Of a stretch of DNA of 64,000 bases, positions 41,982 through 50,968 are shown piece after piece. The notes under the pieces are model-generated. The model saw only the letters and a program-made list of their open reading frames with translations, did not search any database and was not told the origin of the DNA. The translations under genes and the position numbers were made by a program. The stretch lies in the NCBI RefSeq assembly GCF_900104635.1, contig NZ_FNWC01000007.1, forward strand, positions 248,001 to 312,000, written 5' to 3'. This DNA comes from Coprococcus phoceensis (GTDB lineage: Bacteria; Bacillota; Clostridia; Lachnospirales; Lachnospiraceae). Position 1 is the first letter of the stretch; the number at the start of each line of letters is the position of its first letter.

Positions 41982-43421
41982 ATGAACAATAAATCAATTC
42001 ATATTGAAACGACAAAGAGAACAGTTGTTCTAATTGCTATAATTGCAATGACTTTTATGGCTACGTTAGATTCAAGTATTGTTAATGTAGCTCTGCCTGT
42101 CCTTTCAGAAAAACTGAATGTAACTATATCGGCTGTTGAATGGGTAATCGCCAGTTATTCTATTATTATTTGTTCAACAATATTATTTTGGGGGCGCTTA
42201 GGAGATATTTGTGGAAAATCAAAAATATTTCAATTTGGAACAATTCTTTTTACCGTATCGTCTTTGTTATGTGGCTTAAGTAATTCTTTTGCTGTCTTGA
42301 TTATATGTCGATTTCTACAAGGTATAGGAGCTTCAGCATATATGGCAAACAACCACGGTATTATTACAGAATTATTTCCTAAAGAAAGCCGTGGAAAAGC
42401 ATTAGGAGTTTTAGTAACCGCAGTCGCATTAGGAAATATGGTCGGACCGTCAATCGGGGGAATGATTTTGTCTGTATTTAATTGGAATTATATTTTCTAC
42501 ATCAATGTTCCATTTGGTATTGGTGTATTTATATTGGGACTAAGGTTTTTACCCAAAGGAGAGAGAAAAGATGAATGTATGGATATAGTAGGAGCTATTT
42601 TACAGTTTATTGTTACACTGTTGTTTTTTGGTTCATTGATTTTATCGCAACAGACAGAACAATTAAATCCGTACATTATGGCTTCTATCGGCATATCTAT
42701 TGTTTTGGCAATACTTTTTATTTTTGTGGAAAAGAAACAACATCAACCACTTTTAAATTTAGATATATTTAGAAACTTAAAATTTTCAATCAATCTAGTG
42801 TGTGCGTTAACATCTTTTATTTGTATAGCTTCATCTAGCATTTTAATACCATTCTATTTGCAAAATGCTTTGAAGTTAAGTCCATTCTATGCGGGCTTAT
42901 TTATGATGCTGTCTCCTCTGGTGTTAGCAGTTTGCTCCCCAATATTTGGAAGTATTTCTGATAAAGTATCATCAGAAAAGGTTATTTTTATAGGATTGTT
43001 AGTATTAAGTTTAGGGTTCTTTTTAATGTCAAGATTAACAGAAACTTCTCCAGTCTTTTTGTTTGCTCTATCAGTTGCAACAATGGCAGTTGGACAAGCT
43101 ATATTTCAACCTGCAAACAATGCACTTATTATGTCAACGTGTCCCAAAGATAAGCTGGGTATTGTAGGAAGCGTAAATTCGTTGGTTAGAAATTTAGGTC
43201 AAACAGTTGGTATTGCGTTATCTACAACTTTATTGTACTTTTTTATGAGTGATTTTGCTGGATATAGAGTATCTGACTATATTTTGGGACATGATGAATT
43301 TTTTATTTATGGTATGCAACACGTTTATATTATTTTGGTAATCATTTGTTTGCTGGGAGCTTGTTTAACAGGAATTAGATTGATTTTAAAGATGTCTAGA
43401 GAAAAAAATGATAGGTCTTAA
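41982..43421 (+). CDS. MFS drug exporter, DHA2 (EmrB/QacA) family
   Basis: A 479-aa transporter with 14 predicted membrane helices. Motifs of the DHA2 family are present: [11 protein letters not shown] in helix 1, [14 protein letters not shown] in loop 2-3 (motif A-like) and [15 protein letters not shown] in helix 4. It would export drugs or other toxic compounds using the proton gradient. ATG 41982 follows AAGGAGATGTGTT. The last 14 bp overlap the Spo0A-C-like gene. The substrate is unknown. Confidence 0.92.
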   Translation: MNNKSIHIETTKRTVVLIAIIAMTFMATLDSSIVNVALPVLSEKLNVTISAVEWVIASYSIIICSTILFWGRLGDICGKSKIFQFGTILFTVSSLLCGLSNSFAVLIICRFLQGIGASAYMANNHGIITELFPKESRGKALGVLVTAVALGNMVGPSIGGMILSVFNWNYIFYINVPFGIGVFILGLRFLPKGERKDECMDIVGAILQFIVTLLFFGSLILSQQTEQLNPYIMASIGISIVLAILFIFVEKKQHQPLLNLDIFRNLKFSINLVCALTSFICIASSSILIPFYLQNALKLSPFYAGLFMMLSPLVLAVCSPIFGSISDKVSSEKVIFIGLLVLSLGFFLMSRLTETSPVFLFALSVATMAVGQAIFQPANNALIMSTCPKDKLGIVGSVNSLVRNLGQTVGIALSTTLLYFFMSDFAGYRVSDYILGHDEFFIYGMQHVYIILVIICLLGACLTGIRLILKMSREKNDRS

Positions 43422-43638
43422 AAAGCGAGATATTAAAAAAGCCTTGAAAGCAGGTGCAAAGGCTGGCGGTGTTTCATTGGCTGATATACGGGCTGATATT
43501 GAAGCGACGATTGATGAAGCTATGAACAGTACAGACCCAGAGGTGCAGGCAAATTTCAAAAAATATTTTGGGAATAAACGCCCTACGCCAGAAGAATACA
43601 TTTATAAGATTACAAAAAAAGCAAAAGTTAAGCTGTAA
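43408..43638 (+). CDS. Spo0A C-terminal-domain-like small protein, slot C copy 2
   Basis: 76 aa, near-identical to 6656-6880 ([41 protein letters not shown]...). It starts inside the 3' end of the MFS gene, so it depends on translation of the cargo operon. It is the downstream border of this cargo module. Confidence 0.65.
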   Translation: MIGLKKRDIKKALKAGAKAGGVSLADIRADIEATIDEAMNSTDPEVQANFKKYFGNKRPTPEEYIYKITKKAKVKL

Positions 43639-43695
43639 ATAAAAACGCCGTGGTAAACAACTCACAGCGTGAGATCTGCGTATCACGGCTTACAA

Positions 43696-44017
43696 TCAGT
43701 TTTGAAGTAAATAGTTTTCTCCCCAGTTACATAGTTCATCAAGAATTGGTGTTAAGGTTTTTCCGAATTCAGTTAAGGAATACTCTGTTTTTGGTGGGAC
43801 GACTGGATAAACCTTGCGGTTAATCAATCCGTCTTTTTCCAGCTCACGAAGCTGTTGTGCTAACATTTGTCTGTTGCTTTTGGAATGAGCTTATGAATTT
43901 CGCTATACCGTAATGTTTTATTCATTAAGTGCCATAAAATGACCGCTTTATATTTTCCGCCGATTAGTTGAATGGTTGCTTCAACGGACAACTAAAACCA
44001 CAGCAATTATTTTCCAT
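43696..44017 (-). pseudogene. HxlR-family regulator with two frameshifts
   Basis: Read from 44017 on the minus strand: MENNCCGFSCP, a one-base loss, VEATIQLIGGKYKAVILWHL..., a second one-base loss near AAATGTTAGC, then [19 protein letters not shown] and [15 protein letters not shown]. These are the wing-helix parts of an HxlR (DUF24) regulator. Two separate frameshifts inactivate it. Its presumed target gene on the other strand is missing, replaced by the tcpC fragment. Confidence 0.85.
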
Positions 44018-44138
44018 GATGTTCTATCACTTTCTTTTTAGGTAGTATATTACAAAATAGTGTGTTCTTGTCTAATAGACTATTACGAATATAATTATAG
44101 TATAGGTTGACCTAATTCACAAGAACAAAGGAGATTAA

Positions 44139-44585
44139 AAAGAGGGAGAACAGACAAGCAATGTCGAGGCAACCTATACCGTAAAAGTCCATGTGGACGC
44201 TGACGGGGATATGGTAATCGTTCAAAACCCTACCCTTGCACCAGCAATCGAAAAATCAGACTATGAGCCTAAGACACCAGAAGCAGACGCAAGTGTAGAC
44301 GCTGATACCGTCAACGACGCTACCTCATTTCTGGAAACATTCTTTAAGCTGTACCAGACAGCCACAGAAAAAGAGCTTGCTTATTATGTATCTGGAAATG
44401 TACTTGAACCTATCGGCAGGGACTATTTTTATTCTGAACTGGTAAACCCAGTATTTACAAAGGACGGAGACAATGTGAAAGTCAAGGTAGCTGTGAAATT
44501 CCTTGATAATCAGACAAAGGCAACGCAGGTATCGCAGTATGAGCTTGTATTGCATAAGGATAGCAACTGGAAGATTGTAGGATAA
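44139..44585 (+). pseudogene. 3' fragment of tcpC
   Basis: From AAAGAGGGAGAACAGACAAGC onward it matches the second half of tcpC (40500-40941), ending in SNWKIVG. No start or membrane anchor remains; a 130-aa piece from ATG 44193 is open. It joins directly to the former HxlR control region, with a short AAAAGAGGG overlap at the joint. It marks the upstream border of the next cargo module. Confidence 0.9.
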
Positions 44586-44595
44586 ATCAAAAAAA

Positions 44596-44637
44596 GTAGT
44601 TTGCAAATCATATTTCTATGACATGCAAACTACCTTT
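44596..44637 (+). terminator. Terminator after the tcpC fragment
   Basis: GTAGTTTGCA (44596-44605) pairs with TGCAAACTAC (44624-44633), followed by CTTTT. It isolates the following cargo operon. Confidence 0.85.
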
Positions 44638-44763
44638 TCATCGAATTATGTTCACAAATAGTTCTGAATACGCTAAAATAGTGATTCATGCAAAAACCGC
44701 AATATATATTAAAACTTGAAGAAAACAAGATATTATAATCTAAGCTGAAAGGAGGGTGCTGTA

Positions 44764-45621
44764 ATGGTCAATAAGGTTGAAAACATTATAACGGTGATCA
44801 ATTACATAGAAAACAATCTCACAGAAAAGCTGAACTTATCCTCTATTGCAATGGGTGTTGGATATTCAAAATATCATTTGCATAGAATGTTTGTCGAAAC
44901 TGTTGGATTGTCTATACATGACTATGTACAACGCAGACAATTAACAGAGTCTGCAAAACTTTTAGTGTTTTCTGATAAATCTATTCTTGAAATCTCGCTT
45001 ATTGCTGGTTATGAAAGTCAGCAGGCATTTACAAATATTTTTAAGCAGATGTATAAGAAAACGCCTAACGAATATCGAATGAATGAAGAATTTTATCCGT
45101 TACAGCTTAGATTTGATTTGATACAGACAGTTAAACAAAAATTATCACAACAAGAAATGGAAGAAAATATCAGATTTGCTACAACAACAGATATACCTGC
45201 CTGCCTAGAACTAGCTTATTTAGTAATAGACGGTTTTCCAAATTTGAATGAGAATGAGTACTTAATAGAATTAGAAAAAGGTATTTTAGAGCAAAGAGTG
45301 TTGATTTTAAGTGATAATGATATTGCCATTGCTTTGATGTCTATTAACTATCATACGGGAAGTATTGATTTTTTTGGAGTACACCCTTTATATCGTAAAT
45401 ATGGTATTACAAAAATGTTTTTAGATAAGGTTATGAATGAACTTTTAATAGATAAAAACATTTCTGTAACAACATTCCGTGAGGGCGACAAAGCTGATAC
45501 AGGGTATCGTAAGGCTTACAAAGAATTAGGCTTTGCAGAAGCAGAATTATTAGTTGAATTTGGTTATCCTACACAAAAATTAGTATTATTTTCAAAAAAT
45601 GGGGGTAGTACAAATGAATAG
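44764..45621 (+). CDS. AraC helix-turn-helix / GNAT acetyltransferase fusion (slot C cargo)
   Basis: A 285-aa protein. Residues 1-110 are an AraC/XylS double helix-turn-helix (LSSIAMGVGYSKYHLHRMFVETVG and LEISLIAGYESQQAFTNIFKQMYKKTPNEYR). Residues about 140-280 form a GNAT domain (DIPACLELAYLVIDG..., IDFFGVHPLYRKYGITKMFLDKVM). The GNAT part may sense or modify a small molecule. AAAGGAGGGTGCTGTA precedes the ATG. The last 8 bp overlap the MATE gene, so the regulator and efflux pump are translated together. Confidence 0.88.
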   Translation: MVNKVENIITVINYIENNLTEKLNLSSIAMGVGYSKYHLHRMFVETVGLSIHDYVQRRQLTESAKLLVFSDKSILEISLIAGYESQQAFTNIFKQMYKKTPNEYRMNEEFYPLQLRFDLIQTVKQKLSQQEMEENIRFATTTDIPACLELAYLVIDGFPNLNENEYLIELEKGILEQRVLILSDNDIAIALMSINYHTGSIDFFGVHPLYRKYGITKMFLDKVMNELLIDKNISVTTFREGDKADTGYRKAYKELGFAEAELLVEFGYPTQKLVLFSKNGGSTNE

Positions 45622-46966
45622 TAATCCTCTTGCAAAAGATTTTAATACTGGGTCTTTATTAAAATTTGCTTTCCCGACCATATCCATGATGTTATTTATG
45701 GGGCTTTACACAATTGTAGATACCATATTTGTATCACGATTTGTCAATACAAATGCTTTATCAGCAATCAATATTGTTTGTCCCGTTATCAATTTAATAG
45801 TAGGATTGGGAACAATGATAGCTACGGGTGGTAGTGCCATAGTTGCAAGAAAAATGGGGGCAGGAGAACCCAAACGAGCAAAACAGGATTTTACACTACT
45901 TATTTTATTTGGTTTTATTTTGGGAGTAGTAATTTTCGTTCTAGGAATTATCTTTATTGATGAAATTATATATGCTCTTGGAGCTGATAAGGTTTTATTT
46001 CCATATTGTAAAGACTATTTAACTATTATTTTACTTTTTACACCTGCAAGTATGTTGCAGGTACTATTTCAAAATTTATTTGTAACAGCAGGAAAACCAA
46101 CTTTAGGACTGGTTCTTTCTGTATGTGCTGGTGCAATGAATATCGTATTTGATTATCTTTTTATGGTTATATTTGACATGGGGATTGCTGGTGCAGGATT
46201 TGGAACTGGAATTGGTTATTTGATACCAGCCATTACGGGAATAATTGTCTTTAGTAAAAAATCGGGAACATTGTCTTTTGTAAAACCTATTATAGATATT
46301 AAAGTACTTGGAGAAAGTTGTATAAATGGTTCATCAGAAATGGTTAGTCAGCTTTCAACGGCAATTACTACATTCTTTTTCAATCGTACAATGATGAATT
46401 TATTAGGTGTAAATGGTGTGGCTTCTATTACCATAATTATATATACACAATTTTTGCTTACAACATTATTTATTGGTTTTTCAATGGGTGTTGCCCCAGT
46501 TATTAGCTATAATTTTGGAGCAAACAATTATTACGGATTAAAGAAAATATATAAAATCTGTATTTCTTTCATTTTTGTAGGTTCATTATTTATTTTTGCG
46601 TTATCCTTTATAAATGGAAATAGTTTGGTACGTTTATTTACTGGGACAAATGAAGCGGTATATAAAATTGCAATAAACGGATTTATGATATTTGTATTTA
46701 GTTTTCTTTTTTCGGGTTTCAATATATTTTCATCAGCAATTTTTACTGCATTATCTAACGGTAAGCTATCTGCTTTGATTTCTTTTTTAAGAACATTTGG
46801 CTTTATAATGATAGGCTTGTTACTAATGCCACAGTTTATTGGAATAACAGGTGTATGGTTGGCTGTTCCCATTGCCGAAATATTAACACTATGTATTTCA
46901 TTATATTTGAATTTTCGTCTTTGGCTTTCGTGGAACAATCAGAATAATGTTATGAAAAAAGTATAG
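45614..46966 (+). CDS. MATE-family multidrug efflux protein (slot C cargo)
   Basis: A 450-aa transporter with 12 predicted membrane helices in two MatE halves ([22 protein letters not shown]... and [19 protein letters not shown]...). It would exchange cations for drugs or other organic molecules. ATG 45614 follows GGGGGTAGT; the longer frame start lies inside the upstream gene. The substrate is unknown; a resistance role is likely given the ICE location. Confidence 0.92.
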   Translation: MNSNPLAKDFNTGSLLKFAFPTISMMLFMGLYTIVDTIFVSRFVNTNALSAINIVCPVINLIVGLGTMIATGGSAIVARKMGAGEPKRAKQDFTLLILFGFILGVVIFVLGIIFIDEIIYALGADKVLFPYCKDYLTIILLFTPASMLQVLFQNLFVTAGKPTLGLVLSVCAGAMNIVFDYLFMVIFDMGIAGAGFGTGIGYLIPAITGIIVFSKKSGTLSFVKPIIDIKVLGESCINGSSEMVSQLSTAITTFFFNRTMMNLLGVNGVASITIIIYTQFLLTTLFIGFSMGVAPVISYNFGANNYYGLKKIYKICISFIFVGSLFIFALSFINGNSLVRLFTGTNEAVYKIAINGFMIFVFSFLFSGFNIFSSAIFTALSNGKLSALISFLRTFGFIMIGLLLMPQFIGITGVWLAVPIAEILTLCISLYLNFRLWLSWNNQNNVMKKV

Positions 46967-46976
46967 AAAGGTTATT

Positions 46977-47201
46977 ATGATAGGACTTAAAAAACGAGAT
47001 ATTAAAAAAGCCTTAAAAACTGGTGCAAAGGCTGGTGGTGTGTCTTTAGCTGATGTACGGGCTGATATTGAAGCGACGATTGATGAAGCTATGAACAGTA
47101 CAGACCCAGCGGTGCAGGCAAATTTCAAAAAATATTTTGGAAATAAACGCCCTACGCCAGAAGAATACATTTACAAGATTACGAAAAAGACAAAAGTTTA
47201 A
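46977..47201 (+). CDS. Spo0A C-terminal-domain-like small protein, slot C copy 3
   Basis: 74 aa ([41 protein letters not shown]...), 10 bp after the MATE gene with AAAGG upstream. It is followed by the backbone gene orf9, so this copy is in the original backbone position. Confidence 0.65.
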   Translation: MIGLKKRDIKKALKTGAKAGGVSLADVRADIEATIDEAMNSTDPAVQANFKKYFGNKRPTPEEYIYKITKKTKV

Positions 47202-47271
47202 TAAAGTTATTTGCTGCCTGCGGAGCAGATCAGCAAATAGATAACGCAAAAAGGGAAAAACAAGAAGCTGA

Positions 47272-47631
47272 TTACTTCTTGCTCTCCCTGCTGTTCAAGA
47301 TACCGTCAATCGTACCTTGAATGATTTTTAATTCGTTATCACTCAATAAATCAAGAGAAGTTTCTATCTGACGGCGAGCTGTACTTTTTACGACATTCTC
47401 TGCTGGATAGAAATATTCGTCAACTGATATATTGAACATGGTAACTAAATCATGGAATAATTGAAAGCTGGGGTGCGACCCGATATTTTCAATATCTGCG
47501 ATATGGCGTTCTCCATAGAACACTTTATCGCCTAAATCATTACGAGAAAGCCCTGCTCTTTCACGGGCTTCTCTGATTGCCAGTCCTAAAGGTCTGAAAT
47601 CAAAAGTTTGTGTTTCTTTTGCTTTTCTCAT
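47272..47631 (-). CDS. XRE-family repressor (Tn916 Orf9 type)
   Basis: A 119-aa regulator with an N-terminal helix-turn-helix (FRPLGLAIREARERAGLSRNDLGDKVFYGERHIADIEN) and the family middle SFQLFHDLVTMFNISVDEYFYPAENVVKSTARRQIE. In Tn916, Orf9 is thought to repress the orf7/orf8 regulatory region, and it is likewise on the opposite strand. ICE1 lacks it in the equivalent place. Confidence 0.9.
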   Translation of the reverse strand: MRKAKETQTFDFRPLGLAIREARERAGLSRNDLGDKVFYGERHIADIENIGSHPSFQLFHDLVTMFNISVDEYFYPAENVVKSTARRQIETSLDLLSDNELKIIQGTIDGILNSRESKK

Positions 47632-48134
47632 TTTAAATCACCTAGCATGAGTTTATACTTCATGTGATGTATTTAGAATGTGTTAAAATTGCATATAGTA
47701 TGCAGTAATAATTCAAAAGCTGTTATCGTGTGCGGTAAATAAAAAAAACCGTTCCTAGATAATATACTTTTGTGCGTCTTGAAAAATAACGGGACGGTTT
47801 TGGATATAACCAGAACTGTCCTTTTTTCTTGGCTCTGGTTAAAGGGGGCTATACCATGATTGCATACGGAAGAACGCTTTGCCGTTCTCAACTGGATAAA
47901 TATTTCAGTCCACTATTACAATCATTATACCCTTTATATGAGTTAAAATTTCATATCAATAGAATTTATAAAACAGTCCGTTTGTGTAATTACACATTAT
48001 CGGGCTGTTTTTGTTTTTCAAAAAAATTTTTTTGAAAATCTTGGTAGCTTGCCACCTCTTTGGGTAGTTAGGGTGCGGAAAGGGGGAAATAAACAAAAGT
48101 TTATTTCAATCCAGCACGGAAAGGAGGTGAGCAA
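47632..48134. promoter_or_regulatory. Control region between orf9 and the sigma-factor gene, ICE2
   Basis: It holds the orf9 promoter, a hairpin at 47746-47800 (AAACCGTTCC / GGGACGGTTT), a leader ORF from 47856 with AAAGGGGGCT upstream (MIAYGRTLCRSQLDK...), and an intrinsic terminator (47971-47980 with 48001-48010, T run). This layout fits attenuation control as upstream of orf7/orf8 in Tn916. The open frame from 47856 runs to 48035, through the terminator. Confidence 0.55.
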
Positions 48135-48554
48135 ATGAAAACATCTTCTTTCAAACAAGCCATTGAAGCACAGTTTGATTGCCTTTCAAAAAAAGTAATT
48201 AAACGTGCAGTAAAGAAAGGCTATCGTGATATGAAAAGGCGTGAAAAACACGAATGTTTATTTTCGGATATTCCAGATTATGAACAATCACGTTTTGGAG
48301 AATTGGATAAATACGAAAGTGATTATACTGTATTCAATATCTTAGGCATTGAAGTCTGGGTTGAGGACGACCAGTTAAGCGAAGCCCTTAAAACATTGAC
48401 AGAGAAGAAACGCAACATTATTTTGTTGTCCTACTTTATGGATATGTCGGATAGTGAAATCAGTGAATTTATTAAAATTCCCCGCTCTAACGTCCAGTAT
48501 CACAGAACAAAAACACTTGAAGCAATGAGAAAAATTATGGAGGAACGCAAATGA
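48135..48554 (+). CDS. Sigma-70-like regulator (Tn916 Orf7 type), ICE2
   Basis: A 139-aa sigma-like protein (MKTSSFKQAIEAQFDCLSKKVIKRAVKKGY...) with a region 4 helix-turn-helix, LTEKKRNIILLSYFMDMSDSEISEFIKIPRSNVQYHR. It is closer to Tn916 Orf7 (shared YFMDMSDSEI) than the ICE1 homologue. AAAGGAGGTGAGCAA precedes the ATG; the stop overlaps the next start. Confidence 0.9.
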   Translation: MKTSSFKQAIEAQFDCLSKKVIKRAVKKGYRDMKRREKHECLFSDIPDYEQSRFGELDKYESDYTVFNILGIEVWVEDDQLSEALKTLTEKKRNIILLSYFMDMSDSEISEFIKIPRSNVQYHRTKTLEAMRKIMEERK

Positions 48555-48784
48555 AGAAATACGAACATCTGCCTTTTGAAGTTATTTTATCAGCAACAGA
48601 GGGCGACCCAGAAGCGATTGAAGCCGTTATGAAATTTTATGACGGTTACATTTCCAAACTGTGCCTGCGTAAATTGTATGACGAACACGGTAACGTCTGC
48701 ATGGTGGTAGACGCAGATTTAAAAAACAGAGTGCAGACAGCATTACTTGATATGCTGATGAATTTTGAAATTGTAGTGATGTAG
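48551..48784 (+). CDS. Helix-turn-helix partner protein (Tn916 Orf8 type), ICE2
   Basis: A 77-aa protein (MKKYEHLPFEVILSATEGDPEAIEAVMKFYDGYISKLC...) in the Orf8 position, overlapping orf7 by 4 bp. It shares its core with 7577-7825. By analogy with Tn916 it acts with the sigma factor to activate xis-int and the transfer genes. Confidence 0.82.
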   Translation: MKKYEHLPFEVILSATEGDPEAIEAVMKFYDGYISKLCLRKLYDEHGNVCMVVDADLKNRVQTALLDMLMNFEIVVM

Positions 48785-48894
48785 TACATACAAGTGAAGT
48801 CTGGCACGTCCCCCTTTCCTGCCACTTCACTTGTCATTCTATTAAAATCAAAATCTGAAAGTTGATTTTAATAGGCTGAATAGCCGATAGCTCT

Positions 48895-49165
48895 TTGACA
48901 ACTGAATAAAGCAGACAGATACGTTTGTGAGATAGCGAGCCACGGGGACTGTACGCCACGACCTTTTCAAAAGAAAGCGAGCGACCCACGTAGTGATCCG
49001 AGAGCGACTGTTGGAAAAGTCGTTTTGCCATGACCTATCTTCACAGAATAATGATACGTCCGCATGGTGCGGTTCTGCCCACAAGAATGGGAATAGTTGA
49101 GATACTAACGGAGCTTTCCAAAGCCGTCTGCCTGCTTATGTAACTTATAAATAGACACACAGTAA
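48895..49165 (+). ncRNA. Candidate structured RNA / regulatory leader upstream of xis, ICE2
   Basis: Near-identical to 7919-8190, with only about ten scattered changes (for example CACGCAGTG to CACGTAGTG and GCCACGACC to GCCATGACC). Identity begins about 20 bp before TTTGACAACTGAATAAAGC and continues to int. The same helices can form. Confidence 0.4.
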
Positions 49166-49180
49166 AGGGGGTGTTACATT

Positions 49181-49246
49181 ATGTTAAATACTGATGTGTT
49201 AAATGATGTGATGTTCCAGCGAGGTAAGGTGTTGGAATATGAATAA
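49181..49246 (+). CDS. 21-codon ORF overlapping xis, ICE2
   Basis: Identical to 8206-8271 (MLNTDVLNDVMFQRGKVLEY...), with the same GGGGGTG site and the same stop/start overlap with xis. Confidence 0.45.
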   Translation: MLNTDVLNDVMFQRGKVLEYE

Positions 49247-49433
49247 AACGAAGATAAGAGCAACGGAACAGCCGATTGCTGTTGATATAGAGGGATTGTC
49301 TGCTATGTTGTCTTGTGGTCGTGCTACTGCAAGAAAGATTGGCGAGCAGGCAGGAGCAAAAATTGTGATAGGTCGCAGGGTTCTTTATTCCATAGAAAAA
49401 GTCAAGAAATACTTGTTATATTTGGAAGAATAG
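49239..49433 (+). CDS. xis: Excisionase Xis, ICE2
   Basis: A 64-aa winged-helix excisionase, identical in sequence to the ICE1 copy. It directs excision by Int. Identical Xis proteins mean that induction of one element can affect the ends of both. Confidence 0.92.
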   Translation: MNKTKIRATEQPIAVDIEGLSAMLSCGRATARKIGEQAGAKIVIGRRVLYSIEKVKKYLLYLEE

Positions 49434-49537
49434 AGCGATTTTCTATTTATGTTCTCTGGCGTGTGTAGTATAATAAGAAAGGACAAAGCACGCTGTGAGA
49501 ACAAGAAAAGAGGCTTTTTCAGAAAGGAATGGTTCTC

Positions 49538-50758
49538 ATGGCAATTAGTAGAAAAGACCCAAAAGGAAGAAAATTAAGAGAGGGCGAAAACTGGCGTAAT
49601 GATGGAAGATACAGTTATCGTTATACAGATGTAAGAACAGGCAAGAGATTGACAGTCTATGCACAAGATTTACCAGAGCTTCGAGAAAAAGAGAAACAGA
49701 TTGCAAAGGATATGGAAGATAACATATTGACAGACGGAGCAATCAAAAAAATGACGCTCAACACGTTATTTGAGCGTTATATGGCAACTCGTGAGCTGGC
49801 TGATACTACAAGAGTTAGTTATGTTCGTGCTTGGGAAAACAGAGTAAAAGACGAGATTGGAAATATTAAAGTTGTTCAGCTTTTACCCTCACATATTAAA
49901 GCGTATTATGCGAAACTTTCCAAAGCTGGATATGCTTATTCTACAATCAAGTATATTCACAACCTGCTTTATCCTGCATTAGAAATGGCTGTTGATGATG
50001 ATATTATCCGAAAGAACCCTGCAAAAAGTTCCATTAGTGATTATGGAAAACCAGCAGAGGAAAAAGAAGCCTTAACAGTTTCTCAACAAGAAAAGTTTAT
50101 GGAGTTTGTAAAACAGAGCAATGTCTATAACACATATTATCCTATGTTTACCATAATGATTGGTACGGGGTTAAGGTGTGGGGAGCTTATTGGTCTTACA
50201 TGGAAAGATATAAACATCAAGGCAAAAACGGTTAATGTAGACCACCAGCTCATTTATAAGAATTTAGGCGACGGTTGCAAGTTCCATATCTCAACACCAA
50301 AAACGGAGTCGGGTATTCGTATTATACCTATGACACAAGAAGTTGCAAAAGCCTTTGAGGAACAAAGGAAAATCAATTTCATGCTTGCAAAGGATAAGAG
50401 CATTGAGGTGGACGGGTATTCGGGGTTTGTCTTTACAGCAAAATCGGGCAGACCGCTTATGCCGAATGGCGTAAATAGTGTTTTATACAACATTGTAGAC
50501 GCATATAACAAAACCGAAGTAGAGAGAGCAAAAAAAGAGCATAGGAAAGCAGAGCTGTTACCAAAGTTTTCAGCTCATGTAATGCGTCACACAGCTTGTA
50601 CCAGAATGGCAGAGTGCCGTATGGATGTAAAAGTTCTTCAATATATTATGGGACACGCTCATATAGATGTAACAATGGAAGTGTATAACCATATTGGAGA
50701 GCTGACAAGGATTGAAAATGAGATTGCAAGACTAGATAGTATGGTGTTAAATGCTTGA
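49538..50758 (+). CDS. int: Tyrosine integrase Int (Tn916 type), ICE2
   Basis: A 406-aa tyrosine recombinase with GLRCGELIGLTW, HVMRHTACT and TMEVYNH as catalytic boxes. It differs from the ICE1 Int by a single Met/Thr change (IIPMTQEV). ATG 49538 is preferred for spacing to GAAAGGA. It acts on the CIRCE-linked core at 15288 and 50880. Confidence 0.95.
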   Translation: MAISRKDPKGRKLREGENWRNDGRYSYRYTDVRTGKRLTVYAQDLPELREKEKQIAKDMEDNILTDGAIKKMTLNTLFERYMATRELADTTRVSYVRAWENRVKDEIGNIKVVQLLPSHIKAYYAKLSKAGYAYSTIKYIHNLLYPALEMAVDDDIIRKNPAKSSISDYGKPAEEKEALTVSQQEKFMEFVKQSNVYNTYYPMFTIMIGTGLRCGELIGLTWKDINIKAKTVNVDHQLIYKNLGDGCKFHISTPKTESGIRIIPMTQEVAKAFEEQRKINFMLAKDKSIEVDGYSGFVFTAKSGRPLMPNGVNSVLYNIVDAYNKTEVERAKKEHRKAELLPKFSAHVMRHTACTRMAECRMDVKVLQYIMGHAHIDVTMEVYNHIGELTRIENEIARLDSMVLNA

Positions 50759-50775
50759 CACCACAAAAAGAAAAA

Positions 50776-50797
50776 TTGGTGTCAAATTGGTGTCAAA
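50776..50797. repeat. Int arm-type repeats, right end of ICE2
   Basis: Two abutting TTGGTGTCAAA copies (50776-50786, 50787-50797), as at the right end of ICE1. Confidence 0.75.
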
Positions 50798-50879
50798 ACA
50801 GAAAAAATCACAATTTCAAAAGAAATAAGATACTGCAAACCATTGATTTTAAAGGGTTTGCAAAAAAATAACAAAAATA

Positions 50880-50922
50880 TTAGCACTCACCTCTTGACAG
50901 TGCTAATAATATGTGTTATACC
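50880..50922 (+). promoter_or_regulatory. attR of ICE2 overlapping CIRCE operator and clpB promoter
   Basis: TTAGCACTC (50880-50888), 9 bp and CAGTGCTAA (50898-50906) form the CIRCE element. TTGACA (50894-50899), 17 bp and TATACC (50917-50922) form the promoter. The ICE-borne core ends at 50896, inside the -35 box, whose last three bases come from the chromosome. HrcA control of clpB is thus expected to survive the integration. Confidence 0.85.
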
Positions 50923-50968
50923 TACAATAGAACAAGAAAAAACAAACTCGCAAAAGGAGGCGTGATGT

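Larger units (their letters stand above)
15288..50906 (+). mobile_element. ICE2: composite Tn916-family ICE (35.6 kb)
   Basis: It runs from the core TTAGCACTCACCCCTTG (15288-15304) to TTAGCACTCACCTCTTG (50880-50896), with matching arm repeats inside both ends and xis-int at the right. It holds a full Tn916 transfer set and oriT, three cargo slots, an IS4-family element and an IS91-like element. Duplicated orf23/orf22, adhesin 5' end, tcpC 3' end and Spo0A-C-like genes show that it was assembled from parts of more than one related ICE. Confidence 0.9.

Noticed and set aside
40966..46966. Tetracycline resistance gene at the tet(M) position
   Set aside because: The position holds AraC-MFS and AraC/GNAT-MATE modules; no ribosomal-protection GTPase motifs were found anywhere in the window.
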